A DNA stretch of 6,258 bases from Flavobacterium sp. GTDB lineage: Bacteria > Bacteroidota > Bacteroidia > Flavobacteriales > Flavobacteriaceae. The notes under the pieces were generated by a model. It searched no databases. It saw nothing but the letters and a program-made list of their open reading frames with translations, and was not told the DNA's origin. Of this stretch, positions 1 to 6,258 are shown in pieces (the stretch's first letter is position 1; each line of letters opens with the position of its first letter). The position numbers and the translations under genes are program-made. Location of the stretch: NCBI GenBank assembly GCA_024642295.1, contig JAHEBK010000108.1:1-6258 (forward strand), read 5' to 3'.

Positions 1-862
1 CATCAGTTCCTGTTCTTGATGAGCCAATATACCCCACTCTTGTGTAAGTAGTAGCTGCAGTAGCATTATAAGGGACTAAAGTATAGTTCAATGTTTCCAC
101 ATTCATCGTGAAAGTGTAATAACCCGCAGTTGTGATTTGGAAACTATCAGGATCAGCATCTGCTTCCGTAGGTCTAGCAACAAGTTTTCCACCTGCTCCT
201 TTTCCGTACATAGGTGCCCATTTTCCTAAAGTCGAAATCAATTTAAAATAACCCGCTTTGAAATAACCAGTGAATTTGTATTCTTTGCTGTTTGTTCCAC
301 CTCTAAAAAGGGGTTGGTTTCCTTTGTTATTATCCCAGCCAGCTACGGTTGCATCCCCTACAAAATACCAATCGGTAAAGGGATAAGCAACTAATCCAGT
401 ATAAGCATTAATGCTAATCGTATAGGGAGTTTGCGACGTTTTTACTAATACTCCTGAAAGACTAGATTTAATTTTAATGTCGAATAGTGTAGGAGTTCCT
501 GTTACTGCACCAAGTTCAATTGCAGCTTGGTTTAAAGTTTTCACAGTTATGGAAGCTTCGGTTGCATCACTAGTTGTTGCTAGGATTTGTGGATTGGTAA
601 AATCACCTCCTTTTACATCCATCATTAAAGTATAAGTAGCGACAACATTATGAGTAAATTCAGCAGCTGACCATACAAATTTATCAGCTTCGGTTGTGCT
701 GTTTTCTTCTTTAAGGACAAAAACTTTTCCGCTCGTAGGAGCTGTTATTTCAGGAATCGTTAAGCCTTCAATTACGGGTCTATTATCCACTGGATCAGAA
801 GTACAAGATACGACTGATAGTGTGCTGATAAAAGCGATTAGTATTTTAGTTATATTTTTCAA
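1..862 (-). CDS. susE: SusE-like starch-binding outer-membrane lipoprotein (3' end outside the window)
   Basis: Probably a surface lipoprotein that binds alpha-glucan beside the SusC/SusD importer. The frame is open for 287 codons and has no stop before the left edge, so the C-terminus is missing. It begins at TTG (862-860); the only upstream in-frame stop is TAA at 877-875 and there is no in-frame ATG near, so TTG fits best and gives MKNITKILIAF. Residues 1-19 form a lipoprotein signal with lipobox VVSC and Cys20, followed by TSD, which resembles a surface-export signal. Residues about 28-150 look like the SusE N-terminal Ig-like domain (APTSGKVFVLKEEN, FVWSAAEF). Residues about 155-265 resemble a SusE/SusF carbohydrate-binding module (WYFVGDATVAGWDN, YFKAGYFKLIS, GKWAPMYG), with W165, W176 and W215 as possible sugar-stacking residues. 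A second module seems to begin at VGYIGSSRTG (276-285). It lies 29 nt after susD, in the same operon. The family is clear; the exact glycan is inferred from context. Confidence 0.87.
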   Translation of the reverse strand, partial: MKNITKILIAFISTLSVVSCTSDPVDNRPVIEGLTIPEITAPTSGKVFVLKEENSTTEADKFVWSAAEFTHNVVATYTLMMDVKGGDFTNPQILATTSDATEASITVKTLNQAAIELGAVTGTPTLFDIKIKSSLSGVLVKTSQTPYTISINAYTGLVAYPFTDWYFVGDATVAGWDNNKGNQPLFRGGTNSKEYKFTGYFKAGYFKLISTLGKWAPMYGKGAGGKLVARPTEADADPDSFQITTAGYYTFTMNVETLNYTLVPYNATAATTYTRVGYIGSSRTGTD

Positions 863-891
863 TGTGATAGGTTTTTAGTTAAGAAATTAGT

Positions 892-2499
892 TTAGTATCC
901 TGTGTTTTGTTTCAACGTAGGATTTGCTTGAATTGCAGTTGATGGAATTGGCATTAAATCTCTATAATTTTCTGTTGATGCACCATTTTGAGTTCCACCT
1001 TTCCATTGCCAAATTTTACTTCCTCCAGAGAATTTTCCAAAACGAATTAAATCAGTTCTTCTATGGCATTCCCAGAACAATTCACGTCCTCTTTCGGCTA
1101 AAATAAAATCAAGGTTTAAGTCAGATTGTGATACAATAGTTGCACCAGCTCTAGTTCTAATTTTGTTAATATAACCTAAAGCCGTACTAATATTTCCATC
1201 AGCGGCGCCTCTTAAGGTGGCTTCAGCATACATTAAATAAGCATCAGCAATTCTAAATACTGGGAAATCTGTATCAGGAATATCATTTCGTTGTGCAGCA
1301 CTTCCATCTGCATTTACATTAGTATATTTTTTAACTGCATATCCATTGGTAAACGTTCCTACGTTAGCAATATCAAGTGTTTGTCCGTCCGTATGAAAAT
1401 TTCCTCTTTTATCTCCTGTAGCGGTTGCATCAGGGAATAATTGAACAAATTCTTTTCTAGTACGGATACCTTGCCATCCACCATTCATTCCTTGGGCAGC
1501 GGCATCCATGCTTCCACCAATTGAAGCGTGAAGAATAAAACTCATTCCACCTCCAGTAGCTCTAATAGCATTACCATCACTTACTATTGGAAAAATTGTT
1601 TCTACTTGAGCTCCATTTCTATTATTGTCAGCAGAGAATAAGTAGCGATATGGTACATTGGCAAATGTATATCCTGAATTATTGATGATATCGGCAGATA
1701 ATTTAACAGCATCGTTATTTCTTTCAGTTCCCGTATATACTTTAGCATTCAAATAAATTTGTGCCAATAAGAATTTTGCAGCAGCTTTATCTACTCTTCC
1801 ATACTCATTTGTTTTTGAAGGAGCTAAACTGTTGTCTAAATCTTTTAGTTCAGATTCAACATAAGCAAAAACTTCTGCTCTTGATTTTTGTACTGGGTAA
1901 TAAAAGCCTACTGGATCATTTTCGGTTGTGATAGGCACATTTCCAAATAAATCCATCAATTGCGTGTAAGAGAAGGCTCTTAAGAAACGAGCTTCGGCTC
2001 TAAAAGTGGCAATTTGTGTTTTTAAAGCTGAATCAACTCCTCTGGAGGTTAGTTTATCGTTTGTTGTTTGTCTTAAAAACTCATTCGAAAGACTAATTTG
2101 ATAGAAAGCTCTAGAGTAAACACCATATAAAAACTCATTATTAGGAGACCATTTTTGAGTGTTTAAGGTTGGTAAAGTTCCATCAGCCCAGGCAATAATG
2201 GCTTCGTCAGTAGTGAATTCTTGCATAACAAATAGCAAACGCAAATAGCTACTAAAGTCACCACCAATACCAGTTATATCAGCACTTCCATCACCATCAT
2301 TACCTCCAACATAAAGTCCAGAATACATTTTTGCTAATACTTGCTTATATGAATTTGGGTTTTCAAAAAACGTTTCAGATAAGAATTCGTCATCATCTGT
2401 TGGGATTACTTCCAAGTCATTAGTACATGAAGTAAGGCTCATATTCAAACCTAGAATTAATAGGAGTAAATAAGATATATATTTAAATGAATTTTTCAT
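892..2499 (-). CDS. susD: SusD/RagB-family glycan-binding outer-membrane lipoprotein
   Basis: Surface lipoprotein that forms the lid of the SusC transporter and helps capture oligosaccharides. The gene is complete, 535 aa, a normal SusD length. Residues 1-24 are a lipoprotein signal with lipobox LTSC and Cys25. The N-terminal SusD-like domain with TPR-type helices covers about 26-225 and carries the hallmark FRAEARFLRAFSYTQLMDLFGNVP split across 167-189. The C-terminal SusD/RagB domain covers about 290-535, with FRIADAYLMYAEA (415-427), INKIRTRAGA (444-453), LAERGRELFWECHRRTDLIR (468-487) and the typical ending MPIPSTAIQANP...QNTGY. EFTTDEAIIAWADG (94-107) resembles a segment seen in maltodextrin-type SusDs. 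The ATG follows an A/T-rich leader with no Shine-Dalgarno sequence, as is usual in this phylum. It lies 41 nt after susC with no terminator between, so the two are cotranscribed. The family is certain; starch specificity is inferred from the GH97 and SusE neighbours. Confidence 0.97.
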   Translation of the reverse strand: MKNSFKYISYLLLLILGLNMSLTSCTNDLEVIPTDDDEFLSETFFENPNSYKQVLAKMYSGLYVGGNDGDGSADITGIGGDFSSYLRLLFVMQEFTTDEAIIAWADGTLPTLNTQKWSPNNEFLYGVYSRAFYQISLSNEFLRQTTNDKLTSRGVDSALKTQIATFRAEARFLRAFSYTQLMDLFGNVPITTENDPVGFYYPVQKSRAEVFAYVESELKDLDNSLAPSKTNEYGRVDKAAAKFLLAQIYLNAKVYTGTERNNDAVKLSADIINNSGYTFANVPYRYLFSADNNRNGAQVETIFPIVSDGNAIRATGGGMSFILHASIGGSMDAAAQGMNGGWQGIRTRKEFVQLFPDATATGDKRGNFHTDGQTLDIANVGTFTNGYAVKKYTNVNADGSAAQRNDIPDTDFPVFRIADAYLMYAEATLRGAADGNISTALGYINKIRTRAGATIVSQSDLNLDFILAERGRELFWECHRRTDLIRFGKFSGGSKIWQWKGGTQNGASTENYRDLMPIPSTAIQANPTLKQNTGY

Positions 2500-2540
2500 T
2501 TTATTTATTTTTTTAAATTAGAAAATCAATGTATTTATTT

Positions 2541-5534
2541 TTAGAAATTGGCATTTACACCAAACAAATACGTTCTTGCTCTAGGATAGATGTTGCCATC
2601 AATACCGTTGAATTTTTCAGGATCTAATCCGTTGTATTTTGTGATAGTCAATACATTTTGAATCCCTGCTGAAAAACGAAGTGTAAAGGATTTAGTCACT
2701 GATTTGTCAAGAGTATATCCTAAATTGATATTATCTAGTTTGATAAAAGAAGCATCTTTTACAAAATAATCTGAGAACGCTCTTTGTGTACCGTTGTCTT
2801 CAAATGTGAATCCAGTATTGTAATAATCAGTCGAGATATTTGATAAATCTGTATCTCTTCTTAAAGCTGCATCTAAATATCCTTTATCAGAACTCACATT
2901 GTCATAAATATAGTTTCCTAAACTTGCTCTCCAACTCATTGTGAAGTCAAAGTTTTTATAATTGGTTGTGCTAAACAATCCAAAACTGTAATCAGCAGCA
3001 GGTTTCTTAAATCTGTAACGATCTAAAATATCAATTAAACCGTCATTGTTTCGGTCTACATAAGCACCTTGTATAGGTTTTTTGTTCGCATCATACAATT
3101 GTTCGTACACAAAAAAGGAGTTTGGAGCATATCCTACAGAGTTAATCTGGATTTGATTATTACTTCCACCAGTAATGTTACCTGTAGTATACCCTTGGAA
3201 ACCAGGAACAGTAATACCTAATTCAGAAACTTCTTGTTTGATGTAAGTTGCATTAAAGGCCAGATTCCATTTTAACTTATCGTTTTTGATTAAATCAGAT
3301 TCAATACTAAATTCAACACCATTAGTATTTACACTTCCAATATTAGCAAAACCTGAGTTTCTTAAGTTGGCACCATCAGGATATGCGATGAAAGCCAAAA
3401 GGTCGTTTGATTTTTTATTAAAATAGTTTAAGGAACCATTGATTTTATTATCAAATAAACCATAGTCTAAACCTATGTTTGTTTCTGTGATTTCTTCCCA
3501 TTTGATATTTTCATTATATCCTTCAACACGTGCAACAGGGTAGATTGTATTTCCAAAGATGTACTGTGAATTAATAGTACCCAATGTTACTCTTCTTAAA
3601 TAATCGTAGGATGCCGAGATGTCTTGTTGGCCTGTTTGCCCGTATCCAACACGAAGTTTAAGATTCGAGATAGTATTGTTGTCTTTCAAAAAATTTTCTT
3701 CTGAAAGATTCCAAGCAAAAGCACCTCCGGCAAAGTTTGCCCATCTGTTTTCTTCTGAGAAGCGAGAGGAACCATCTCTTCTGTAATTGACAGTCAATAA
3801 ATATTTACTATCAAAATTCAAGATTAAACGACCAAAGTAGGATTGTAAGTTGATGTCAGCATCAGTTTCTACATCCTCTAGCGGATTAGGTTCAACTGTT
3901 TGTCCTGATTTGTAACCCACCCTTTGAAACAACTGATAGTTATATCCAGCAGTAGCATCTAATTTTAATTTAGGTGTTAAGTCTTTCGTATAATTAAAAT
4001 AAGTATTTAAGTTTTTATTTTGTCTCGCATCTGTAAAGAATGTGTGTCCACCAAGGTTCTTCCAGTTAGGTTCACTAAAGTTAGTTGGTTGAAATCCTGT
4101 AATACTTTCAGTACTTACATTTGTATATCCACTACCATCATATCTGTCAATACCAAGTTCTGTTATTAAACGCAAATCTTCTAAGAAGTGAAATTTATAA
4201 TCCAAACGTACATTCCCCCATTTCCTTGTTGAGGTAGCTCTGTTGTCTGTTTGATTTAACAATGCAACGGGATTTTTAGCAGCTAATAAGTTTACGTTTC
4301 CGTTTGACTCTAACCATTCAAAATAACCTCCATAGCGAGAACCTGCAATAGATATTGGTTGCGTTGGGTCAAATCCTATAGCGCTACCAATTACTCTTCC
4401 TTCATCTTGAAATCTATTTTTACTAAAAGATAAGTTTCCACTAATATCAATTCGTAAGTGATTATCAAATAATACAGGATTCAAAGAAAGCGAAGTTGTT
4501 GTTCTTTCAAAACTAGTATTTTTCAAAATCCCAGGATTTGTAGTGTTTCCTACAGATATTCTTGCAGGAACTTTATCAAATAAAGCACCACTAGCTGATA
4601 TGTTATTATTAGTTGTGATAACAGTTTGAAAGATTTCATCTTGCCAATTAGTGTTAGCATTTCCTAATTTGGCAATTTTAGCTGGAGTTCCTTTTTCCTT
4701 TACCAAGGCACGAAATTGCTCTGCACTTAAAACATCAACAGTATTAGCAACAGTATTGATTCCTGTTTGGGAACTAAACGAAACTTTAATTGCTCCTTTA
4801 GAACCTTTTTTGGTAGTGATTACAATCACACCATTGGCTGCTCTAGAACCGTAAATTGCTGCTGCTGATGCGTCTTTTAAAACCGTAAATGATTCAATAT
4901 CATTAGGGTCAATTGTTGAAAGTATACTAGTAGCTCCATTTGGAGTAGCATTACTCAATGGCAATCCGTCTAAGATGATTAATGGATCATTAGAGGCATT
5001 CAGTGATGACCCTCCACGAATTCGAATGTCTGCTTTGGCACCTGGTGCTCCACCTCCTGTTACATTTACCCCAGAAATACGCCCATTGATCAAATTTTCG
5101 GCAGTTACATTTTGTCCTTTGTTAAAGTCTTTAGCAGAAATAGAGGAAACAGAACCTGTTGCATCTTTTTTCTTTACGGTTCCATAACCAACTTGTACAA
5201 CAACTTCTTTCAGTTGATTGGAATCTTCAATAAGGATTACTTTAATATTTTGTCCTGCTTTAATCTCTTTGGTTCCAAAACCAATAAAAGAGATGGTTAA
5301 TATTGGTGATTTTACGGATGATACAGGTAACGTAAACGCCCCGTTGATATCTGCAATGGTTCCAATATTGGTTCCTTTAAGGGCAATACTAGCTCCAATT
5401 AAGGGCTCTCCCTTTTCGTCTTGAACGACGCCCGTGGCCACTTTAACTGTATTTTGGGCTACTACAGTTGGCATAATAAATAGGATGCTGCATAATAATA
5501 AAATGCTAAACATACTTTTTTTCATTTTTACCAT
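2541..5534 (-). CDS. susC: SusC/RagA-family TonB-dependent outer-membrane transporter
   Basis: Outer-membrane beta-barrel that imports oligosaccharides with TonB/ExbBD energy, paired with the next gene's SusD lid. The gene is complete, 997 aa, typical of the family. Residues 1-26 are a Sec signal, probably cut after VVA before Q27. A carboxypeptidase-regulatory-like domain follows at about 33-105 (GVVQDEKGEPLIGASIALKG, FIGFGTKEI). The segment LKEVVVQVGYG (108-118) is in the usual TonB-box area. The plug covers about 119-243 and includes IRGGSSLNASNDPLIILDGLPL (172-193) and IESFTVLKDASAAAIYGSRA (213-232), the SusC signature. The remainder is barrel, ending RTYLFGVNANF with the C-terminal Phe of an outer-membrane protein. 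An acidic loop with calcium-loop spacing lies at 827-835. There is no secretin/TonB short N-terminal domain, so control through a FecR/ECF sigma pair is unlikely. Met4 (5525) is an alternative start giving MKKSMFS; the first ATG is kept because nothing in the leader decides between them. Confidence 0.98.
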   Translation of the reverse strand: MVKMKKSMFSILLLCSILFIMPTVVAQNTVKVATGVVQDEKGEPLIGASIALKGTNIGTIADINGAFTLPVSSVKSPILTISFIGFGTKEIKAGQNIKVILIEDSNQLKEVVVQVGYGTVKKKDATGSVSSISAKDFNKGQNVTAENLINGRISGVNVTGGGAPGAKADIRIRGGSSLNASNDPLIILDGLPLSNATPNGATSILSTIDPNDIESFTVLKDASAAAIYGSRAANGVIVITTKKGSKGAIKVSFSSQTGINTVANTVDVLSAEQFRALVKEKGTPAKIAKLGNANTNWQDEIFQTVITTNNNISASGALFDKVPARISVGNTTNPGILKNTSFERTTTSLSLNPVLFDNHLRIDISGNLSFSKNRFQDEGRVIGSAIGFDPTQPISIAGSRYGGYFEWLESNGNVNLLAAKNPVALLNQTDNRATSTRKWGNVRLDYKFHFLEDLRLITELGIDRYDGSGYTNVSTESITGFQPTNFSEPNWKNLGGHTFFTDARQNKNLNTYFNYTKDLTPKLKLDATAGYNYQLFQRVGYKSGQTVEPNPLEDVETDADINLQSYFGRLILNFDSKYLLTVNYRRDGSSRFSEENRWANFAGGAFAWNLSEENFLKDNNTISNLKLRVGYGQTGQQDISASYDYLRRVTLGTINSQYIFGNTIYPVARVEGYNENIKWEEITETNIGLDYGLFDNKINGSLNYFNKKSNDLLAFIAYPDGANLRNSGFANIGSVNTNGVEFSIESDLIKNDKLKWNLAFNATYIKQEVSELGITVPGFQGYTTGNITGGSNNQIQINSVGYAPNSFFVYEQLYDANKKPIQGAYVDRNNDGLIDILDRYRFKKPAADYSFGLFSTTNYKNFDFTMSWRASLGNYIYDNVSSDKGYLDAALRRDTDLSNISTDYYNTGFTFEDNGTQRAFSDYFVKDASFIKLDNINLGYTLDKSVTKSFTLRFSAGIQNVLTITKYNGLDPEKFNGIDGNIYPRARTYLFGVNANF

Positions 5535-5628
5535 AATTTTGGTTTTTTTGGTTATTAGTTTAATTAGTTTTAGAAAATGTATTTTATTGAAATCTCTTGT
5601 TGTGATTGCTTATACAATTTCCTTTATG

Positions 5629-5636
5629 TAAAATTA
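5629..5636 (-). promoter_or_regulatory. Weak candidate -7 promoter element for susCDE
   Basis: The minus-strand octamer TAATTTTA agrees with the Bacteroidota -7 consensus TAnnTTTG in all but its last base. It would give a leader of roughly 85-90 nt before the susC ATG. I find no good TTG-type -33 element at the expected distance, so this promoter would be weak or dependent on an activator. A similar octamer, TATTTTTC, lies further upstream in the gap and cannot be excluded. Confidence 0.22.
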
Positions 5637-5644
5637 GAGTCTTT

Positions 5645-5695
5645 AAAACCGCACTATTTTTATAACTTAAAAAATGTAGTGATTTAAAAGGTTTT
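5645..5695. repeat. Imperfect nested palindrome upstream of susC
   Basis: On the plus strand, AAAACC (5645-5650) pairs with GGTTTT (5690-5695), and CACTATTTTT (5652-5661) pairs with AAAAA-TG-TAGTG (5670-5681), allowing a two-base bulge. The centre is TATAACTT-like AT sequence. The two-fold symmetry suggests either an operator for a dimeric regulator or a hairpin in a leader transcript that starts upstream. No regulator gene is visible in the window to link to it. Confidence 0.35.
5656..5681 (-). repeat. Direct repeat copy 2 (susC-proximal copy) in the susC leader
   Basis: Read on the minus strand, it starts CACTACATTTTTTAAGTTAT and continues AAAAAT. It is the partner of the copy at 5733-5758. 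It also overlaps a palindrome, because its far end runs into ATAGTG, an inverted version of its own CACTA start. It lies about 20 bp upstream of the weak promoter candidate at 5629-5636, where an operator or activator site could act. Confidence 0.4.
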
Positions 5696-5732
5696 TTGTC
5701 TCGTAATCGGTTGCTAAATAAGGGTTTGTTGT

Positions 5733-5758
5733 TTTTTAGTTATTTAAAAAAAGTAGTG
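5733..5758 (-). repeat. Direct repeat copy 1 (upstream copy) in the susC leader
   Basis: Read on the minus strand, this copy starts CACTACTTTTTTTAAATAAC and continues TAAAAA. It matches the copy at 5656-5681 in about 22 of 26 aligned positions with a one-base gap, including the shared non-homopolymer core CACTAC. The two copies are 77 bp apart. They may be binding sites for a regulator of the susCDE operon, but much of the match is A/T runs, so chance similarity is possible. Confidence 0.4.
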
Positions 5759-5850
5759 CTGATGTAGTAGAAAATAGTTGTTTTTACTTTGAAAAATACA
5801 GACTTTGTTCTTATTTGAATACTGAAAAACGTTTTTAAGTTTTCTATTCA

Positions 5851-5916
5851 TAAAAAATAAAGTGTGGTATCTTTTTTTTGGTTCACGTATTAAAATTCGA
5901 CTACTTAAGATACAAC
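5851..5916 (-). terminator. Possible Rho-independent terminator of the GH97 gene
   Basis: On the minus strand, GTTGTATCTT (5916-5907) can pair with AAGATACCAC (5873-5864) in 9 of 10 positions. It is followed at once by a T-rich run, ACTTTATTTTTTA (5863-5851). The position, about 60 nt after the GH97 stop, is suitable. The loop is long (33 nt) and the stem is AT-rich, so termination may be weak. The alternative is a chance pairing in AT-rich DNA. Confidence 0.33.
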
Positions 5917-5932
5917 TTTTTATTGAATTTAA

Positions 5933-5998
5933 CAGTGTGATTTCCTTGTAATCATTAGCAACTTTTTACAATTAAATCATTTCATTTCAATCACACTG
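5933..5998 (-). repeat. 10-bp perfect inverted repeat spanning the GH97 stop codon, with a nested 6-bp inverted repeat
   Basis: CAGTGTGATT (5933-5942) is the exact reverse complement of AATCACACTG (5989-5998), with 46 nt between. One arm lies inside the last GH97 codons and the other in the 3' untranslated region. Inside the loop, TTGTAA (5946-5951) pairs exactly with TTACAA (5966-5971). In the transcript this could fold as a two-level stem around the stop codon. No strong U-tract follows the outer stem, so it looks more like a 3'-end protecting or processing structure, or an operator, than a classical terminator. Confidence 0.4.
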
Positions 5999-6258
5999 AT
6001 TGCATAACCTCCACCTGGAGCAGCTAACTGTGCTACTTTGGATTTGCTTGTTACCTTTATTTTACGAATGGTGTACGCTTGAGGATTTGTTTTGTAATGT
6101 GCATCTTTTGCATCAGCATAAATTGTAGCTTCGTATTTTTTACCTTTTTCCAGAAAGTCAAAATTAATTGTTGAAATATGTGGGGTTTCTCCATTGGCAT
6201 TTCCTATAAACCAATTGTTCGTTCCTTTGGCTTTTCTGGCTACAGTTACATATTGTCC
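5977..6258 (-). CDS. Glycoside hydrolase family 97 (SusB-like alpha-glucosidase), C-terminal fragment
   Basis: Only the last 93 codons and the TGA (5979-5977) are in the window; the 5' part lies beyond the right edge. The fragment matches the C-terminal beta-sandwich of GH97 enzymes: it starts GQYVTVARKAKGTNNWFIGN, continues FLEKGKKYEATIYADAKDAH and YKTNPQAYTIRKIKVTSK, and ends with the family's glycine-rich APGGGYAISVIE. GH97 enzymes are periplasmic, calcium-dependent exo-acting glycosidases of about 700 residues; SusB is an alpha-glucosidase that frees glucose from malto-oligosaccharides. The catalytic barrel is outside the window, so I cannot tell the inverting (Glu) alpha-glucosidase type from the retaining (Asp) alpha-galactosidase type. 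Its place just upstream of susC, as for susB in Bacteroides, and the SusE-like gene downstream favour the alpha-glucosidase. The 442-nt gap to susC suggests it may end its own transcript. No symbol is given because the diagnostic residues are missing. Confidence 0.9.
   Translation of the reverse strand, partial: GQYVTVARKAKGTNNWFIGNANGETPHISTINFDFLEKGKKYEATIYADAKDAHYKTNPQAYTIRKIKVTSKSKVAQLAAPGGGYAISVIEMK

Larger units (their letters stand above)
5535..5976 (-). other. Intergenic region between the GH97 gene and susC
   Basis: This 442-nt stretch is very AT-rich and holds no credible coding frame on either strand. It must contain the end of the GH97 transcript and, if susC has its own promoter, the promoter and leader of the susCDE operon. 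Structures visible in it are entered separately: an inverted repeat overlapping the GH97 stop, a terminator-like hairpin, a pair of direct repeats, a nested palindrome and a weak promoter candidate. I see no tRNA or rRNA and no riboswitch that I recognise. Confidence 0.7.

Noticed and set aside
696..878. Plus-strand open frame opposite the 5' part of the SusE-like gene
   Set aside because: It lies antisense to a well-supported lipoprotein gene and has no recognisable domain or plausible upstream signals.
924..1106. Plus-strand open frame opposite the 3' end of susD
   Set aside because: It is antisense to the conserved C-terminal SusD domain, and its product shows no family features.
2500..2540. 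Near-identical AAATAAATA words at both ends of the susC-susD spacer
   Set aside because: Short low-complexity A/T words are expected in flavobacterial spacers, and no stem or promoter pattern supports a function.
4651..5424. Several short overlapping plus-strand open frames
   Set aside because: They are antisense to the SusC plug and N-terminal domains, overlap each other in different frames, and encode nothing recognisable.
5434..5631. Plus-strand open frame running from the susC 5' end into the gap, with a hydrophobic translation
   Set aside because: Its hydrophobicity comes from being antisense to the A-rich start and signal-peptide region of susC and from AT-rich DNA. No support for expression is visible.
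5871..5879. Plus-strand T-run that could be a terminator tail for rightward transcription
   Set aside because: No plus-strand gene precedes it. The run fits better as part of the loop of the minus-strand hairpin.

Overview
The window is a piece of a Bacteroidota polysaccharide utilization locus (PUL), most likely from a flavobacterium. The DNA is AT-rich, the genes begin in A/T-rich leaders without clear Shine-Dalgarno sequences, and the cell-surface proteins are the SusC/SusD type found only in this phylum. Every gene I can support lies on the minus strand, so transcription runs from right to left.

From upstream to downstream: (1) 5977-6258, the last 93 codons of a glycoside hydrolase family 97 (SusB-like) enzyme; (2) 5535-5976, a 442-nt AT-rich gap with no credible gene but several inverted and direct repeats that may be terminator, promoter or operator elements; (3) 2541-5534, a complete SusC-type TonB-dependent transporter; (4) 892-2499, a complete SusD-type surface glycan-binding lipoprotein, 41 nt after susC; (5) 1-862, a SusE-like surface lipoprotein, 29 nt after susD, starting at TTG and running off the left edge.

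The order GH97, susC, susD, susE matches the starch utilization system of Bacteroides thetaiotaomicron (susB-susC-susD-susE). The SusE-like protein carries a starch-binding-type module. The likely substrate is therefore starch, maltodextrin or a related alpha-glucan. SusD and SusE would capture the glycan at the surface, SusC would import oligosaccharides using TonB energy, and the GH97 enzyme would release glucose in the periplasm. No regulator is visible, and SusC lacks the N-terminal signalling domain used with FecR/ECF sigma pairs.

I do not see a new system here. The least explained sequence is the gap between the GH97 gene and susC, where a roughly 26-bp motif occurs twice in the same orientation and one copy is part of a larger imperfect palindrome.
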